13,245 bases of DNA from Pyrobaculum sp. (lineage in GTDB: Archaea > Thermoproteota > Thermoprotei > Thermoproteales > Thermoproteaceae): contig JAEMPK010000073.1 in NCBI GenBank assembly GCA_022759345.1, positions 1 through 13,245 on the forward strand, given 5' to 3'. The notes under the pieces were generated by a model. It made no database searches. It saw only the letters and a list, made by a program, of their open reading frames with translations, and was not told the DNA's origin. Positions 11,818 through 13,245 of the stretch are shown piece by piece. The position numbers were made by a program, and so were the translations under genes. How positions within the stretch are numbered: the first letter of the stretch is position 1; each line of letters opens with the position of its first letter.

Positions 11818-12927
11818 TCAACCACTTGTTCCGGCGCGTTTGTCGTCTCTGCCGAGCGGTAGGGAAATGCGCCACTCGAGACCGAGGTCGACCTCCTCCA
11901 GAACGCAAGGGGGAGGATTCTCTAGAGTGGCTCTAAAAACTTCGGCCAGCGGGGTGGGGACTCTCCTGGTCCCCACCACGTCTACCAAGGCGAAGAAGGG
12001 CTGGTAGCCCAGCCCCCACTCGTAGCCGTGTAGAAAGCTCCACCAGATGGCCACGGCGGCGTTGACCTCCTTCAGCACCGAGGCCATGGCGCATAGGTAC
12101 CTATACCGTAGCTCTCCGTCTCTAGTGGCTATTCCGAACTCGGTCACCGCAAGCGGAGTAGGCGCCTTAATCTCTGTCAAACTCCGTGGCCTAAGTATAA
12201 ACCTAAGCGTAAAGTCCTCATACCTCCCCACCACGTAGAAATTTACAGAGGTATAGTCCATCTCTTTAAACATGTCCATATACTTCATAACTTGCCTATT
12301 GAGAAGATACGTCACCGGCGTAAACACCGGATTCTTTGCCTCAAGTTTTGTAAATGAGTATGTAAACGACGCCTTTATGCCGTACTTCTTCAACACGTCT
12401 CTTGCCTCCATGATCACCTCCTCTATGGCCTGCGATGCCCTTCTCATGTGTTTAAGCGCTAGAAACCCGTAGGGAGGCAAGTCGCCTCTTATATACGCCA
12501 GGTAGGTATACATGTTCGGCTCGTTGAAGATAAGCGCTACGTCGATCAAGTCGCCCAGCTCCCTAGCCACGTGCTCCACATAGGCAAGAAAACGCCGACC
12601 CACTTCTTTAGATTCCCACCCGCCGTACCTCCACACCCACCTCGGATTTGTAAAGTGGTGAAGAGTAACCCAAGTCCCGAGGCCCCTCTCCCGTATTGAC
12701 GAGAGGTACGTACGGAAGAGCCTGACGGCTTCTCTGTCTATGCGGCCCTCTGCCGGCTCTATCAACGCCCACTCTATGCCAGTCCTGAAAATGTCTAGAC
12801 CTATTCTCTTAGCCAGGTCCAGGTCCTCTTCGTAGAAGAGCAGGTGATAGGCGCCCGGCTCGTCGGGAAGGTCGCAGTTGCAAAAGCCGAAGTGTTGATA
12901 AGGAGAAACCGCGGCTCCGACGAGCAC
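11818..12927 (-). CDS. GH1-type beta-glycosidase-like protein, shortened
   Basis: A cytoplasmic (no signal peptide) TIM-barrel glycosidase of the GH1 type, 369 residues against ~450-490 usual for GH1. Seen in order: GAAVSPYQ (4-11); RTGIEWALIEPAEG (48-61); TLHHFTNPRW (88-97); the acid/base motif IFNEP with E136; the nucleophile motif VTEFG with E263 (GH1 norm TENG); WWSFLHGYEWGLGYQPFFALV (295-315) with the aglycone-side E303. Both catalytic glutamates are therefore present, but the Asn after the nucleophile is Phe and the barrel segments between E136 and E263 are compressed. Substrate is not predictable; archaeal relatives hydrolyse beta-glucosides and beta-galactosides. GTG at 12927 shares its G with the TAG stop of the upstream stress-protein gene (TAGTG). 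Confidence 0.85.
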   Translation of the reverse strand: MLVGAAVSPYQHFGFCNCDLPDEPGAYHLLFYEEDLDLAKRIGLDIFRTGIEWALIEPAEGRIDREAVRLFRTYLSSIRERGLGTWVTLHHFTNPRWVWRYGGWESKEVGRRFLAYVEHVARELGDLIDVALIFNEPNMYTYLAYIRGDLPPYGFLALKHMRRASQAIEEVIMEARDVLKKYGIKASFTYSFTKLEAKNPVFTPVTYLLNRQVMKYMDMFKEMDYTSVNFYVVGRYEDFTLRFILRPRSLTEIKAPTPLAVTEFGIATRDGELRYRYLCAMASVLKEVNAAVAIWWSFLHGYEWGLGYQPFFALVDVVGTRRVPTPLAEVFRATLENPPPCVLEEVDLGLEWRISLPLGRDDKRAGTSG

Positions 12928-13245
12928 TAGCGCAGGATAAGCACAGATGTGTTAGCCGCAAGAGCCACGGCTATCGATGTGCTGTTGTAAAGCAAAGCGG
13001 AGGCGCCGTAGTAGCCTCTCGACATGAGGATAACCATGTCGTAGTTGTTCTCCGACAGTTCCTTAACTATTTCAGAGGCCACAGTCTCCCCCTCGCCGAG
13101 TCTCCGCACTTTGAAGGTGTGTTTAATGCCTTTCTTGCCCATATAGTCCTCCACGGTCTTCTGCAACTGCTCAGCTACGGGATCGTTTTCGCTAGAGGCC
13201 ACGTAGAGGAAAACTATCTCGGCGCCGTACCTCTCGCCGAAGTCC
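12927..13245 (-). CDS. Universal stress protein (UspA family), 5' end outside the window
   Basis: The minus-strand frame is open to the window edge, so the N-terminus lies beyond base 13245. Visible part: FGERYGAEIVFLYVAS (end of strand 1/helix 1 and strand 2 of the Usp fold), a helix AEQLQKTVEDYMGKKGI, the strand HTFKVRRLGEG, then ASEIVKELSENNYDMVILMSRG, the family's central strand-helix, and YYGASALLYNSTSIAVALAAN ending in SVLILR. The ATP-binding signature G-2x-G-9x-G-S/T appears as G-YY-G...TSI, with the third Gly replaced by Ser, so nucleotide binding is uncertain. The stop shares a base with the GTG of the downstream glycosidase gene, implying co-transcription, with the promoter outside the window. 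Single-domain Usp proteins are common in thermophilic archaea; the role is unknown. Confidence 0.82.
   Translation of the reverse strand, partial: DFGERYGAEIVFLYVASSENDPVAEQLQKTVEDYMGKKGIKHTFKVRRLGEGETVASEIVKELSENNYDMVILMSRGYYGASALLYNSTSIAVALAANTSVLILR

Noticed and set aside
1..13245. CRISPR array, insertion sequence or integrase-type mobile element.
   Set aside because: No regularly spaced repeats, transposase motifs or paired terminal inverted repeats were found by reading both strands.

Overview
The window looks like chromosomal DNA of a hyperthermophilic crenarchaeon of the Thermoproteales, most likely Pyrobaculum or a close relative. The basis is a set of archaeal/eukaryotic-type proteins (TIP49/RuvBL-like AAA+ ATPase, ribosomal uS19, uS17, eL38 and P1/L12, short XPF/ERCC4 nuclease), tight packing with convergent overlaps, many GTG starts, and A/T-rich TATA boxes centred about 24-27 nt before the start codon, as expected for mostly leaderless mRNAs. 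The genus is an inference from style, not from a database match.

Layout. 1-1164 (+): 3' part of a TIP49-family ATPase gene, cut by the window edge. 1156-3734 (-): a degenerate metallo-beta-lactamase-fold protein, a site-2-protease-like M50 membrane protease with two PDZ-like regions, and a four-helix membrane protein translationally coupled to it. 3784-4470 (+): a membrane protein divergent from the MBL-like gene; the two appear to share one palindromic TATA box. 4459-5025 (-): ribosomal P1/L12 and eL38, each with its own TATA box. 5026-5148: a structured intergenic region with an orphan TATA box. 5149-5676 (-): an unrecognised helical protein. 5851-8131 (+): a prpB-prpD pair (methylisocitrate lyase and 2-methylcitrate dehydratase), the lower half of the methylcitrate pathway for propionyl-CoA. 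8222-9184 (-): a thioredoxin-reductase-like flavoprotein that keeps the FAD site and redox CxxC but lacks a recognisable NADPH site. About 9210-9910: no intact gene, but two coding-like remnants, one on each strand. 9950-11701 (+): uS19, uS17 and the XPF nuclease, packed with +1 and -1 nt junctions. 11508-11817: a second stretch with a decayed-looking reading frame. 11818-13245 (-): a universal stress protein (cut by the window edge) and a short GH1-type glycosidase-like protein.

Functional themes are core information processing (ribosomal proteins, TIP49, XPF), a carbon-utilisation pair (prpBD), membrane proteolysis (M50), and redox/stress functions. The parts most worth a second look are the NADPH-site-less thioredoxin reductase, the structured RNA candidate upstream of eL38, the palindromic shared promoter, the MBL protein that has lost its metal ligands, and the two decaying regions flanking the uS19-uS17-XPF operon. 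No CRISPR array, tRNA, rRNA or insertion sequence with recognisable ends was seen. There is no clear evidence of a wholly new multi-gene system.
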